Of a stretch of 64,000 nt of DNA, positions 51,666-60,794 are shown in pieces. The position numbers and the translations under genes were made by a program. The notes beneath the pieces were generated by a model. That model was not told where the DNA came from. It saw nothing but the letters and a program-made list of their open reading frames with translations, and searched no databases. The DNA is from Aequorivita echinoideorum (GTDB lineage: Bacteria; Bacteroidota; Bacteroidia; Flavobacteriales; Flavobacteriaceae): NCBI RefSeq assembly GCF_018476645.1, contig NZ_JAHCTB010000003.1, forward strand, positions 372,001 to 436,000. The letters run 5' to 3'. Position 1 is the first letter of the stretch; each line of letters opens with the position of its first letter.

Positions 51666-52637
51666 TTACTGACCACCTGTATAATTCTGACGGACGCGTG
51701 CTGTATTATTATTCCCAATCTGTTCCACACGGGAATAATTACCATACAAATTTTGGTAAACGTAGGAAGTATTACTATTTCCAGTTTGCGTAACAAGGCT
51801 CACATGGTCGTCCCCATTGGTGCGGCCCTGAAAAACATCGGAGGCATTGTTATTTCCGGATTGGTTGACGAAGCTATCATTCCTGTTGCCCCATTGGCCC
51901 ACCCAAGAATAATTATCAAAACCATCCTGACTGCTATCGCTTATGTTTTCATTTCCCTTTTGGAAAGAATAATTGTAGTTCTGCATCCCGAATTGTGAGA
52001 CCATACTCCTATTATTGTTTCCTATATAACCCTGCCAGACAGTTGACACATTATTAGTCCCATTTTGAGCTACGTCAGATTGATTGCCATCCCCCTCTTG
52101 GTTCACTTCCGAAAAATTGCGAAGTCCATTTTGTGTGGTGTTGAGACGATTCAAATCTCCCTCTTGGTTTCCGTTGGATTCATTAAAGACACCTATTTGA
52201 AAAACAGTACTGCTGTTCAAATTTCCAAACTGATAACTTTCAGAATCGTGCCTGTTCCCCAATTGAAGTAAAATACCAATATTGCCATCTCCAGTCTGCT
52301 CTGCTATGGAAAAATTTCTATTTCCCAATTGAACGGAATTATTTGAATTGGCATCTTCTAACTGGGAAAGCGTTGCACTGTTGTTATTCCCAATCTGCGC
52401 CATACCGCCGTCATTACCATCTCCAATCTGGTCCAATGTTAAAACATTGGATGCTCCCAACTGGATGACACCACCAAAATTGCCCAATCCATTTTGGTTT
52501 ACATCACTGTCATTCTCGTTCCCCAATTGATATACAACGGCATCATTGGTGCCGTTCTGGTTGACTGTGCTTTCATTCTGGGCAGAAACCCCACACGTAA
52601 ATACCAGCAATCCAATACTATAGAATAATACTTTCAT
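51666..52637 (-). CDS. Second curlin-repeat amyloid subunit
   Basis: A 323-residue exported protein with signal MKVLFYSIGLLVFTCGVSAQ. The rest is about 26 regular half-repeats of 11 residues with Q-x-G-x-x-N (NQNGTNDAVVYQLGNENDSD, QIGDGNDGGMAQIGNNN, AEQTGDGNIGILLQLGNRH, VNQEGDGNQSDVAQNGTNN). Unlike the other subunit its repeats keep the 22-residue period nearly throughout and carry more aromatic residues in the C-terminal half (NYNYSFQKG, YSWVGQWGNRN). It forms its own transcription unit, so the two subunits can be expressed in different ratios. Confidence 0.93.
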   Translation of the reverse strand: MKVLFYSIGLLVFTCGVSAQNESTVNQNGTNDAVVYQLGNENDSDVNQNGLGNFGGVIQLGASNVLTLDQIGDGNDGGMAQIGNNNSATLSQLEDANSNNSVQLGNRNFSIAEQTGDGNIGILLQLGNRHDSESYQFGNLNSSTVFQIGVFNESNGNQEGDLNRLNTTQNGLRNFSEVNQEGDGNQSDVAQNGTNNVSTVWQGYIGNNNRSMVSQFGMQNYNYSFQKGNENISDSSQDGFDNYSWVGQWGNRNDSFVNQSGNNNASDVFQGRTNGDDHVSLVTQTGNSNTSYVYQNLYGNYSRVEQIGNNNTARVRQNYTGGQ

Positions 52638-52681
52638 AATTCAAATTTAATAGTAAGGGGATATATGTGGGGAGTATTGAA

Positions 52682-52689
52682 TCAAATGT
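52682..52689 (-). promoter_or_regulatory. Minus-strand -7 box TACATTTG of the second curlin gene
   Basis: An exact TAnnTTTG match 45 bp upstream of the start codon. A second match at 52642-52649 is too close to the ATG to be the promoter. Confidence 0.55.
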
Positions 52690-52732
52690 ACAATAATATT
52701 GAAAGAAACAACTTACACAATACCGAATTTCG

Positions 52733-52823
52733 TTAAGCGGGATATTTTGTCGACAAACCGCTTATATTAAATATTCTTTCGTTAATACCTTATTTCCCTG
52801 AAATTTAAATGCAAATAGGTATT
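52733..52823. promoter_or_regulatory. Two dyads upstream of the second curlin promoter
   Basis: TAAGCGG (52733-52739) pairs with CCGCTTA (52758-52764), and AATACCTTATTT (52784-52795) pairs with AAATAGGTATT (52813-52823) with one bulged base. Neither is followed by a T run, so they are more likely regulator sites than terminators. Confidence 0.4.
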
Positions 52824-52945
52824 ATCCGCATTCTTTTAATGATCCTTTTTGAACCCGTCCTTTGTGGAATCGTCCTTTTCACTGTGCACCTATTTACTCC
52901 CTCTCGCCGTTTTATTGTATTCTATCAATAACAGATATCCCAATT

Positions 52946-53482
52946 TTATTTATCTGTTTTATCTTCTTCCGTAGAAATCAACGGATGGTCCTTTCGCATT
53001 CCAACTATCCAGATAATATTGGTTACAGTTGTATACAGCAGAAGAAGAACGGTAATAAGCATACCGCTTAAAATGGATGAGATAAACAGCGTAGACCAAT
53101 AGATTGTGGTAAACCAAGAGGTAGGTACAGACTCCGCCTCCGTGATGGGAATGTTGAAAAGTTGGAACAGTATCAATGCCATAATAAATAATATGGTATC
53201 AAATTTAGCAATAGTAAGCACCTGCTGGTAATGGGCTTCCTTTAATTTGTTATCCGTTCCGGAGCTTATCCCCAAGAGTGTCAACAATAGCGCGAGGATG
53301 GTTGCCGAAGCAAGTACCACCGTATTGCACAACATATTGATTCCGGAAAGTGAGCTCGAGATTAGGTGCTTGGCTTCGTAACCGGAAATATTACCCAGTA
53401 CGAACACGGCAAGCCCTATAAATAAGGTAGAAACCAGACCGCCAATGATGGGCAATTTATTTTCCTTAAAGAATTTTATCAT
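52946..53482 (-). CDS. Four-helix membrane protein of unknown function
   Basis: I do not recognise the family. The 178-residue product has four transmembrane helices (about 12-30, 48-68, 90-110, 127-155) and short charged tails. The first helix segment is LPIIGGLVSTLFIGLAVFVLG, and the loop KLKEAHYQQVLTIAKFDTIL is the only long hydrophilic part. It lies between the curlin gene and an AraC-type regulator on opposite strands and has no visible link to either. Confidence 0.75.
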   Translation of the reverse strand: MIKFFKENKLPIIGGLVSTLFIGLAVFVLGNISGYEAKHLISSSLSGINMLCNTVVLASATILALLLTLLGISSGTDNKLKEAHYQQVLTIAKFDTILFIMALILFQLFNIPITEAESVPTSWFTTIYWSTLFISSILSGMLITVLLLLYTTVTNIIWIVGMRKDHPLISTEEDKTDK

Positions 53483-53891
53483 AATAGTTTAATTATTGGT
53501 ATTTTGAAGATTCAAAAATTGAGATTCCCAGCAAATCGTTCCTTCAAACTTAAAAGCTAGGGACAGCATGCAACAAAATGCACGGTAATGCCCCGGTGGA
53601 ACCAGCCTTTTAAAATCCCAAGTCTCACACATTTCCGCCCGGTTGTTTCGCAAATCTAAAAAGAATGATAGCCGCTGTATGCCACAATGGAATTTTTTTA
53701 TAATTGGATTGATTCTTCCAATTTCACTTCAACACGTTTAGGCTTATCCCATTACAAATTGATTTCAGATACAACCAGACTAAATCCGCGGTGCTGATCT
53801 TTCAAATTATGAGATAGTGTTAATGCCTGAAGCAATCGAGTTATAGGCGCATATATATAATTTCTAATTTTACCTGAAACCAACCAACTAC
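53483..53891. other. 409-bp gap between divergent genes
   Basis: The gap holds the control regions of the membrane protein and the AraC-type regulator. I see no gene, RNA or repeat in it, and no exact TAnnTTTG box for either gene. Confidence 0.55.
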
Positions 53892-54914
53892 ATGCAGATA
53901 TATAAAGTTACTTCCCTCCCTTTGGATGAAGTTATAAGGGATATAGCAAACGAATTTGAAACGGACTATTATAAAGAAAAGGGAGAATACATTCTTAACG
54001 TACCCCATAATATCGGTAGCGGAACTATCAAAGGAGTCAACTTTGACGGCGGGCTGGGTATAATCCAGTACAATTGCGCATTTAAAGATGAGACTGAAAT
54101 ACGTTTTACGGTAAATGAAGTCCATCCCCTAAAATTTATCTATCTCCTGGAAGGGGAACTATACCATAGATTTGCCAATAAAAATACGCCTCATAAATTA
54201 AATCGTTTCCAGAATGCCATCGTGGCAAGCGAGGATAAAAACGGACATATTCTTCGGTTTAAAAAAGAGACCCCTACCAGTATTTTCAGTCTGGAAATAG
54301 ATAGAAAGAAATTCCAGCGCAATAACAGTTTTGATAAGGATGATATGAATATTTCCTTAAAAAAACTCTTTGAAGACGTGGAAGCAGAAACATCCTTTTA
54401 TTACGAAGGGGATTATAGTCTGCGTATGACCGATCTATTTAAGACCGTGGAAGATCACCGGGATTGTACTTTCATTAACCTTATAAATATGGAAAGCGTG
54501 GCATACCAAACGCTTGTGCAACAATTGTCCCAATATCTGGATGACTTGAACGATTGTAATCAGCGGCATATTTTACGCAGGAAGGAAATGGAACAAATAA
54601 AGATAGCAGCAGATTATGTGAAGGATAATATAGCAACCTATAAAGCTATGCCAGAGTTGATAAAATTAACTGGCCTCAACCCGTTAAAACTTCAACAGGG
54701 ATTCAAGGACCTTTACAATAAAACCGTTCACCAATATGTATTTGACACCCGGCTGGACTTGGCAAAGGATTTACTGGTGAATACAGATCAATCCATTTCT
54801 GAAATAATCTTTAAGGTAGGTCTTACCAGCAAAAGTTATTTCTCTAAAATTTTTAAAGAGGAATACGGCGTGCAACCTTCAAACTTTCGCGCAAAAAATA
54901 AAAGAAATAATTAG
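53892..54914 (+). CDS. AraC-family transcriptional regulator
   Basis: A 340-residue regulator. The N-terminal about 215 residues form a cupin-like sensor part (FTVNEVHPLKFIYLLEGELY, HILRFKKETPTSIFSLEID). The C-terminal AraC domain (about 240-335) has both helix-turn-helix motifs: MPELIKLTGLNPLKLQQGFK, and ISEIIFKVGLTSKSYFSKIF followed by KEEYGVQPSNFR. The effector is unknown. It could control nearby genes, but nothing in the sequence shows the target. Confidence 0.9.
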   Translation: MQIYKVTSLPLDEVIRDIANEFETDYYKEKGEYILNVPHNIGSGTIKGVNFDGGLGIIQYNCAFKDETEIRFTVNEVHPLKFIYLLEGELYHRFANKNTPHKLNRFQNAIVASEDKNGHILRFKKETPTSIFSLEIDRKKFQRNNSFDKDDMNISLKKLFEDVEAETSFYYEGDYSLRMTDLFKTVEDHRDCTFINLINMESVAYQTLVQQLSQYLDDLNDCNQRHILRRKEMEQIKIAADYVKDNIATYKAMPELIKLTGLNPLKLQQGFKDLYNKTVHQYVFDTRLDLAKDLLVNTDQSISEIIFKVGLTSKSYFSKIFKEEYGVQPSNFRAKNKRNN

Positions 54915-54980
54915 CTTAATTTTCAGTAAATTGAAATTTAAATAATTACATTTTCAATATAAATTATAAAATATAAAGCT

Positions 54981-55124
54981 ATGGCAGAAACAGAAGACGG
55001 CTTCGGAAAAAAAAGGGACCAAAACCAATATGGTGAGGTAGAAAAAGATCCAAAAAAAGAGAAAAGGGAACAGCCCGTACCCAAATCCGATAAGCAGAAT
55101 CCCGATAAAAAGAAAAAGAAGTAA
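54981..55124 (+). CDS. 47-residue highly charged small protein
   Basis: A short frame with a good ATG, 66 bp after the AraC-type regulator and followed by a strong terminator. The product starts MAETEDGFGKKRDQNQYGE and ends in a Lys run (PDKKKKK), with Pro, Glu and Lys making up most of the rest, so it is intrinsically disordered. Similar short KD/EK-rich proteins occur beside stress-protein genes in Bacteroidota. Reality is supported by the terminator 27 bp after its stop codon. Confidence 0.65.
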   Translation: MAETEDGFGKKRDQNQYGEVEKDPKKEKREQPVPKSDKQNPDKKKKK

Positions 55125-55150
55125 TAAGAATTCGGAAATATTCAATATAA

Positions 55151-55186
55151 AAAACCCTTGGAAATACATCCAAGGGTTCTTTTTTT
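55151..55186. terminator. Terminator between convergent genes
   Basis: Stem AACCCTTGGA with TCCAAGGGTT, loop AATACA, then CTTTTTTT. It serves the small charged protein and the ferritin-like gene. Confidence 0.9.
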
Positions 55187-55207
55187 AAATAAAAATAGAA
55201 ACAATCG

Positions 55208-55690
55208 TTACTTTGCTTTTTTGTTCAATCGATCCTCGGCAAGATCGTTCAAGTTTTCGTCCGCATTGTATTCTTCATCCAGCGTTTCTTGAAGTTTTTT
55301 CGCAATGCTGACGTGGCCCAGTTCCTTTGCATACCGCACCGCCGTTCCATATCCAGAAATTTCATAGTGCTCCACACGTTGGGCCTCGGCAATCATCCCT
55401 GCGTGTTTTACATCATCATCATCCACCTCATCAAGAAATCCTTCCGCCTCTTTTATCAATCCTTCCATCGCTTTGCATTTTTCGCCCTCCGGCTTGATGG
55501 ATAGCTCCTTGCAAATTTCTTCCAAACGCTTTTTGTGTCCTTTGGTTTCCTCCAAATGGTCCTCAAAGGCCTTTTTCAATTTTGAATCCCCAGCATTCTT
55601 TACCATTTTCGGCAATGCCTTTGTCAATTGGTCTTCCGCGCTGTAAAGATCCTGCAACTGATGTTCAAATAATGCTTCTAAATTTTTCAT
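55208..55690 (-). CDS. DUF892/YciE-type ferritin-like protein
   Basis: A 160-residue protein of the YciE/YciF ferritin-like family, a four-helix bundle with a probable diiron centre. It shows the characteristic start LFEHQLQDLYSAEDQLTKAL, a second helix with FEDHLEETKGHKKRLEEIC, the third with AEAQRVEHYEISGYGTAVRY and LQETLDEEYNADENLNDL at the end. The Glu and His residues spaced in these helices are candidate metal ligands. Members are induced by osmotic or envelope stress. Confidence 0.93.
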   Translation of the reverse strand: MKNLEALFEHQLQDLYSAEDQLTKALPKMVKNAGDSKLKKAFEDHLEETKGHKKRLEEICKELSIKPEGEKCKAMEGLIKEAEGFLDEVDDDDVKHAGMIAEAQRVEHYEISGYGTAVRYAKELGHVSIAKKLQETLDEEYNADENLNDLAEDRLNKKAK

Positions 55691-55889
55691 TTTTCAAGTT
55701 TTTTTGGTTATTGAATACTTAAAGATAGAAACCCATACAAAAATTGCCGCCGCATTTTAATTCTCTTTAACGCTCTTTGATTGATAGCGTTACAAATTAT
55801 TGCAATCAAATCAAATTCACGCTCAGCATAACCTTCTTAATGCACTTTTTTACCGCTATCCTTTGAATTCAAATTCCCAATTCAAAACC

Positions 55890-56861
55890 TCATACTGCCA
55901 TTTTGTTATATTTATTCCGATACTCCGTGGGCGTGAGACCCGTATTTTTCTTAAAAACGTTTCTGAAAGCCTTCGTATCGGTATAACCTACCTCATACAT
56001 AATTTCATTCATATTTTTTCGGCTGTTCTCAAACCCTCTTTTGGCAGCTTCCACCTTTATTCTTTGTATATATTCCAAGACCGTATTGTTGGTGGCGGCC
56101 TTAAATCTGCGCTCAAAACTTCTTCTGCCCACGCTTACCAATTCGGTCAAATCCTCCACGCATATTTTAGCTTCCACGTGTTGCTCAATAAATCCCTGCG
56201 CCTTCAGCACGGCGTCATCGGTATGGTTTTTCTGTCCTTGGAACATCGCAAATGCCGTCTGGCTCTCCCTATCCATATCAATGGCAAAATATTTTGAGGC
56301 CAATATCGCGGTTTCCCTGTCCGTATACTTTTCAACCAAATGCAAGAGCAGATTCCAGTATGAATGGGCACCACCACTGGAATAAATACCCTGTTCCTCT
56401 GTGATGATGCTCCCCTCCATCACCTCAACCTGTGGAAATAATTCCCTGAACTCATTCTGAAATCCCCAATGGGTCGAACATTTTTTTCCGTCCAACAGTC
56501 CTGTGGAAGCCAACAAAAAGGCACCCAAGCACAAGGACGCTACTTCTGCCCCATTTTTGTAGTGCTTCTTAATCCAAGGCAATGCCGATTTATTACTAAC
56601 GATAGCTTTCCGCATATCCCCGAACAACGCCGGGATTATGATTAAATCGGTCTGCTTCACTTCCTGTAACAAATGGGTGGGCCTAACCGAAAAAAGCCCG
56701 TCGTTTATTTTCACTTGTTTTTTTTGCCCTACCAATTGAATATTGAAAATGGGCTCCCTTCCCTTATTTATTTCAAATTGGTTCACGGTTGAAAAGAGAT
56801 ACTGCGGGTCTGCCACTGCCTGCATGACAGAGTGCTCCGGTACCAGAATGGAAATGTTCAT
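55890..56861 (-). CDS. GlxA-type AraC regulator with DJ-1/PfpI domain
   Basis: A 323-residue regulator. The N-terminal DJ-1/PfpI (class I glutamine amidotransferase-like) domain (about 1-185) has the nucleophile-elbow cysteine in VASLCLGAFLLASTG. The C-terminal AraC helix-turn-helix domain (about 215-315) reads EDLTELVSVGRRSFERRFKA, and NEIMYEVGYTDTKAFRNVFK followed by KNTGLTPTEYRNKYN. The ligand is unknown. It is divergent from the SRPBCC gene at 56993, a common arrangement for a regulator and its target. Confidence 0.92.
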   Translation of the reverse strand: MNISILVPEHSVMQAVADPQYLFSTVNQFEINKGREPIFNIQLVGQKKQVKINDGLFSVRPTHLLQEVKQTDLIIIPALFGDMRKAIVSNKSALPWIKKHYKNGAEVASLCLGAFLLASTGLLDGKKCSTHWGFQNEFRELFPQVEVMEGSIITEEQGIYSSGGAHSYWNLLLHLVEKYTDRETAILASKYFAIDMDRESQTAFAMFQGQKNHTDDAVLKAQGFIEQHVEAKICVEDLTELVSVGRRSFERRFKAATNNTVLEYIQRIKVEAAKRGFENSRKNMNEIMYEVGYTDTKAFRNVFKKNTGLTPTEYRNKYNKMAV

Positions 56862-56992
56862 AATAGTGATATTGCTTTTCTATAAAGATAAAAACTATTT
56901 TGTCGCAAATCACCCCATATTTGTCATTTTCAAACAGTTGCAATTGCCAAAAGTCTTTGCACCTTTACACTACGTAACATTTTAAAACAGCA

Positions 56993-57454
56993 ATGATGAA
57001 AAACAATAGCGTAAGCCTGCATCGTATTTTACCGGTGCCACCTGAAAAATTGTTTAAAGCCTTTACCGATGCAGATGCCATGGCGGCTTGGATTCCACCT
57101 TATGGCTTCTTGTGCAAGGTCCATAATATGGATGCCACGATTGGGGGAAAATATAAAATGTCCTTCACCAATTTCTCAACGGGCAGTTCCCACTCCTTTG
57201 GTGGGGAATATCTGGAGATCGTGCCGAACGAACTTATAAAATATACAGATCAATTTGATGACGAAAACCTGCCGGGCAAAATGATAACTACAGTGAAGTT
57301 TAAAAAGGTTTCCTGTGGCACCGAATTGAACATTACCCAGGAAGGCATTCCAGAGGCAATCCCGGCAGAGCTATGTTATTTGGGCTGGCAGGAGTCTTTG
57401 GATAAATTGAAAAGGCTCGTGGAACCCAGTATTCCCGACGCACCGGAAGTTTAA
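56993..57454 (+). CDS. SRPBCC/AHSA1-family protein
   Basis: A 153-residue ligand-binding fold protein of the AHSA1-like SRPBCC group: LHRILPVPPEKLFKAFTDAD, AMAAWIPPYGFLCKV, GGKYKMSFTNFSTGSSHSFG, and the C-terminal helix GWQESLDKLKRLVEP. The start is ATG at 56993, with a second ATG three bases later that is equally possible. It is followed after 18 bp by a VOC-family gene, a frequent pairing, and is divergent from the GlxA-type regulator, which may control it. Confidence 0.9.
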   Translation: MMKNNSVSLHRILPVPPEKLFKAFTDADAMAAWIPPYGFLCKVHNMDATIGGKYKMSFTNFSTGSSHSFGGEYLEIVPNELIKYTDQFDDENLPGKMITTVKFKKVSCGTELNITQEGIPEAIPAELCYLGWQESLDKLKRLVEPSIPDAPEV

Positions 57455-57472
57455 CATACCAAATCACAAAGA

Positions 57473-57913
57473 ATGGCAAACGTTGCAATCTATCTAAACT
57501 TTCAGGGAACTACGGAAGAAGCATTTAATTTCTACAAATCAGTTTTTAAAACTGAATTTTCCTCACCCATCATGCGCATTGGCGATATGCCTCCCAATCC
57601 AGGCGCACCCACCTTTTCTGAAACCGATAAAAATTGTGTGATGCACGTCTCCTTGCCCATCATTGGCGGCACGGAACTAATGGGAACCGATATGCTGGAA
57701 TCCCTGGGGCATAAAGTGATCGTGGGCAATAATACCACCATCAGCTTACAATTGGATTCAAAAGAGGAAGCCGATGAATTTTATGGGCTACTCTCCAATG
57801 GCGGAAGCGATAAAGCGCCTATGCGGGATGAATTCTGGGGCTATTGGGGTTGTTGCCTGGATAAATTTGGCATCCGCTGGATGTTCAATGTAATTGACAA
57901 TCTTAATAGTTAA
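57473..57913 (+). CDS. VOC-family protein (PhnB-like glyoxalase fold)
   Basis: A 146-residue protein of the vicinal-oxygen-chelate superfamily with the PhnB/3-demethylubiquinone-methyltransferase-like layout. It shows VAIYLNFQGTTEEAFNFYKS, NCVMHVSLPIIGGTELMGTD, and the ending FWGYWGCCLDKFGIRWMFNV. The usual metal ligands are not all obvious, so catalysis is uncertain. It probably forms an operon with the SRPBCC gene. Confidence 0.9.
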   Translation: MANVAIYLNFQGTTEEAFNFYKSVFKTEFSSPIMRIGDMPPNPGAPTFSETDKNCVMHVSLPIIGGTELMGTDMLESLGHKVIVGNNTTISLQLDSKEEADEFYGLLSNGGSDKAPMRDEFWGYWGCCLDKFGIRWMFNVIDNLNS

Positions 57914-58022
57914 ATGAGAAAAAAATTAGTTTACCTTTTTAAGTTAAAGAAAGAGTATAATTATAATAAATTTAATATTTAACAATATAGTTATTTTAGA
58001 ATGGATCAGGCAGAATGATTTT

Positions 58023-58093
58023 GTATAGATGGTGTATAGATATTGTATGAATAGTGTATGGATAGTGTATGGATAGTGTATGGATAGTGTATG
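58023..58093 (+). repeat. Tandem array, 11-bp unit GTATGGATAGT, about 6.5 copies
   Basis: The last three or four copies are perfect, and the first three show one to four changes each (GTATAGATGGT, GTATAGATATT, GTATGAATAGT). The array lies in a 474-bp gap between the convergent VOC and glutamine synthetase genes. It differs from the other arrays in having an 11-bp period. The remaining gap holds no gene that I can support. Confidence 0.93.
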
Positions 58094-58332
58094 AAAAAAA
58101 TGTTAGATAAATTCCTTATGATCAAATAAATTATTGATAAAAACCTAAAAAACTAAGAAATTCCAAAAACACACCTCATTTAAAACTAACTATCAAATCA
58201 GCACCGACTAATGCTGGCAATTATATAAAGGACAATATGAAAAATCCTAAATTGCGATCACATCTAAAGCTTAAACTATATCCATCCTCCCCCCCAAATA
58301 TTTTGACCTATCTGCTACAAAAATTACCAAAT

Positions 58333-58362
58333 AAAAAAAGCACTTAAATCAATAAGTGCTTT
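58333..58362 (-). terminator. Terminator of glnN
   Basis: Stem AAAGCACTTA with TAAGTGCTTT, loop AATCAA, with a T run on the minus strand. It lies 26 bp after the glnN stop codon. Confidence 0.85.
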
Positions 58363-58387
58363 CTTCAATTGTTATTTATATTTTCAA

Positions 58388-60574
58388 CTACTTCGTGAAA
58401 AGCAACTCCCTGTATTTGGTCAACGGCCATATTTCATCATCTACCAACAGTTCAAGCTTGTCACAGTGGTAACGTATGATTTCGAAATAAGGCTTTACCT
58501 CGTTGCAGTAAGCAAAGGCACGTTTTTCGCCATTTTCAATTTTATTGGCTTTTTTGCGCTCCTCAATCATATCGGTTATCCCTTTGTTGATATTCGATAT
58601 ATGCGCACTTATTTCCTCAATAAGTTGCATTTGTTCTTGGGAATGCTTTTTAAAATCCTTTCCATAGATTTCCTTCAGCCCCTGAACATTTTTAATTAGA
58701 ATATTTTGGTATCTAATGGCCGTGGGTATTACGTGGTTGCGGGCAATATCTCCTAAAATACGTCCTTCTATCTGTATGCGAAGCGAGTAATCCTCAACCT
58801 CTATCTCGTGGCGAGCCTCAAGTTCCACCTTGCTCATAATCCCCAATTCCTCAAATAGCGCGATTGATTTTTTTGAAATCTTTGCCTTCAAGGCTTCCGG
58901 TGTGGTCTTGTGGTTGCTCAATCCGCGTTTTTTCGCTTCCTTTTCCCAAGCTTCTCCGTATCCATCTCCCTCAAACCGTATACGCTTGCTTTCTTTAATA
59001 TACTCCCGCAATACGTTGAAAATGGCGTCGTCCTTCTTCATTTTCTTGTCCTTTATCAACGAATCCACCTTCTTTTTGAAATCAATCAATTGCTTGGCGA
59101 CAATGGCATTCAAAACAGTCATTGGGTTTGCACAGTTTGCCGAAGAACCTACGGCACGCAATTCAAATTTATTACCAGTAAAAGCAAATGGGGACGTTCG
59201 GTTTCTATCCGTGTTGTCCAAAAGTATCTCTGGAATCTTACCCACAACGTTCAACTTAAGATCTGTTTTTTCCTGAGGCGAAAGTTTGCCATTGGTCACC
59301 TTTTCCAATTCGTCAAGAACATCCGTCAATTGCGAACCGATAAAAGCTGAAATAATTGCAGGCGGCGCCTCGTTTGCCCCTAAACGGTGGTCATTGCTCG
59401 CACTGGCTATGGATGCACGAAGCAATTCCTCATATTCATTTACAGCCATCAGCGTATTGATGAAAAACGTTAAAAACTGAAGGTTTTTCATGGGCGTACT
59501 GCCAGGCCCCAGAAGATTCACTCCCGTATTGGTAGCCAAGGACCAATTATTGTGTTTTCCGCTTCCGTTTACACCGGCAAAGGGTTTCTCGTGGAAAAGC
59601 ACCTTAAAATTATGGCGAAGCGCAACCTTATCCATCACATCCATCAATAGCGAATTGTGATCCACGGCGAGATTGGTTTCCTCAAAAATAGGCGCCAACT
59701 CAAATTGGTTTGGCGCAACTTCATTGTGTCTTGTTTTTACGGGAATTCCCAAGAGCATACACTCCCCTTCCAAATCTCTCATATAGTTAAGAACCCGCTC
59801 TGGAATGGATCCAAAATAATGGTCATCCAATTGTTGCCCTTTGGCTGAGGAATGGCCCAATAAGGTTCTTCCAGCCAAGGAAATATCAGGTCTGGTAGCT
59901 GCCAACGCTTTATCTACCAAAAAGTATTCCTGTTCCCAACCTAATGTCGCAGTAACTTTAGTGACATTTTTATCAAAATATTTTGCCACATCCGTAGCTG
60001 CGGAATCCATTACCTGCAATGCGCGCAACAAAGGTGTTTTATAATCCAAAGCTTCTCCGGTATAGGCCACAAAAACGGTAGGGATACAAAGTGTTGTTCC
60101 AAAGATGAATGCCGGGGAAGTTGGGTCCCACGCAGTATAACCCCTTGCTTCAAATGTATTTCGGATTCCCCCATTTGGAAAACTGGAGGCATCTGGCTCT
60201 TGCTGCACCAACTGTCCACCGCCAAATTTTTCTATGGATTGTCCATTTTCCAAGGTCTCAAAAAAGGCATCGTGTTTTTCTGCAGTTGCACCGGTTAAGG
60301 GTTGAAACCAGTGTGTATAGTGTGTTGCCCCCTTTGCTATGGCCCATTCCTTCATCCCTGTAGAAATGTGATCTGCCATGGAGCGCTCTATTTTTTTTCC
60401 ACTTTCCACGGCATCCATCACGCTGGTAAAGGATTGCTTGGTAAGATATTGTCGCATTGCGGCTTCATTAAAGACATTTTTTCCGAAAACGGCCGACCGT
60501 CTTTCCGGCTCGGTTATCTTAATGGGCACTCGATTAAAGGTTTCCTTAATTGCAAAAAATCTCATGGTGGGCAT
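58388..60574 (-). CDS. glnN: Glutamine synthetase type III
   Basis: A 728-residue enzyme that forms glutamine from glutamate and ammonia with ATP. It belongs to GSIII, the dodecameric class found mainly in Bacteroidota and cyanobacteria, and is far longer than GSI (about 470). The GSIII signatures are VFGKNVFNEAAMRQYL, THYTHWFQPLTGATAEKHDA, KTRHNEVAPNQFELAPIFEE, ATP-binding KPFAGVNGSGKHNNWSL and NDHRLGANEAPPAIISAFIG. The start is ATG at 60574 (MPTMRFFAIKETFNR), matching the family N-terminus, rather than the frame extension from 60604, which overlaps the promoter box at 60602. No adjacent nitrogen regulator is seen. Confidence 0.96.
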   Translation of the reverse strand: MPTMRFFAIKETFNRVPIKITEPERRSAVFGKNVFNEAAMRQYLTKQSFTSVMDAVESGKKIERSMADHISTGMKEWAIAKGATHYTHWFQPLTGATAEKHDAFFETLENGQSIEKFGGGQLVQQEPDASSFPNGGIRNTFEARGYTAWDPTSPAFIFGTTLCIPTVFVAYTGEALDYKTPLLRALQVMDSAATDVAKYFDKNVTKVTATLGWEQEYFLVDKALAATRPDISLAGRTLLGHSSAKGQQLDDHYFGSIPERVLNYMRDLEGECMLLGIPVKTRHNEVAPNQFELAPIFEETNLAVDHNSLLMDVMDKVALRHNFKVLFHEKPFAGVNGSGKHNNWSLATNTGVNLLGPGSTPMKNLQFLTFFINTLMAVNEYEELLRASIASASNDHRLGANEAPPAIISAFIGSQLTDVLDELEKVTNGKLSPQEKTDLKLNVVGKIPEILLDNTDRNRTSPFAFTGNKFELRAVGSSANCANPMTVLNAIVAKQLIDFKKKVDSLIKDKKMKKDDAIFNVLREYIKESKRIRFEGDGYGEAWEKEAKKRGLSNHKTTPEALKAKISKKSIALFEELGIMSKVELEARHEIEVEDYSLRIQIEGRILGDIARNHVIPTAIRYQNILIKNVQGLKEIYGKDFKKHSQEQMQLIEEISAHISNINKGITDMIEERKKANKIENGEKRAFAYCNEVKPYFEIIRYHCDKLELLVDDEIWPLTKYRELLFTK

Positions 60575-60601
60575 AACAATATTTTTTAGGGTTGAACGGT
60601 G

Positions 60602-60609
60602 CAAAAATA
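60602..60609 (-). promoter_or_regulatory. Minus-strand -7 box TATTTTTG of glnN
   Basis: An exact TAnnTTTG match 28 bp upstream of the ATG at 60574. It decides that start codon. Confidence 0.6.
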
Positions 60610-60751
60610 TAAAATTTATTGTTCGTACCCCTAAATTCTGAATACCTATTTATAAAAATTATATTAAAATTTATAAACACACCCCAAAAAATTCATACTA
60701 CATACAAAATAAAGCATTTCAGTATTATTTCGCCGAGCTCTACTTCAATAA

Positions 60752-60794
60752 ATCCAACAATCTAAAAATCCAACAATCAAACCATCCAACAATC
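60752..60794. repeat. Three copies of ATCCAACAATC, 16-bp period
   Basis: The word ATCCAACAATC occurs at 60752, 60768 and 60784, each followed by different bases. The last copy reaches the stop codon of the DUF2130 gene. The rest of the 219-bp gap upstream of glnN is AT-rich and shows nothing else. Confidence 0.85.

Noticed and set aside
57914-57982. 22-codon frame MRKKLVYLFKLKKEYNY after the VOC gene
   Set aside because: It starts on the stop codon of the VOC gene and has no terminator or conservation signal. It is too short to support.
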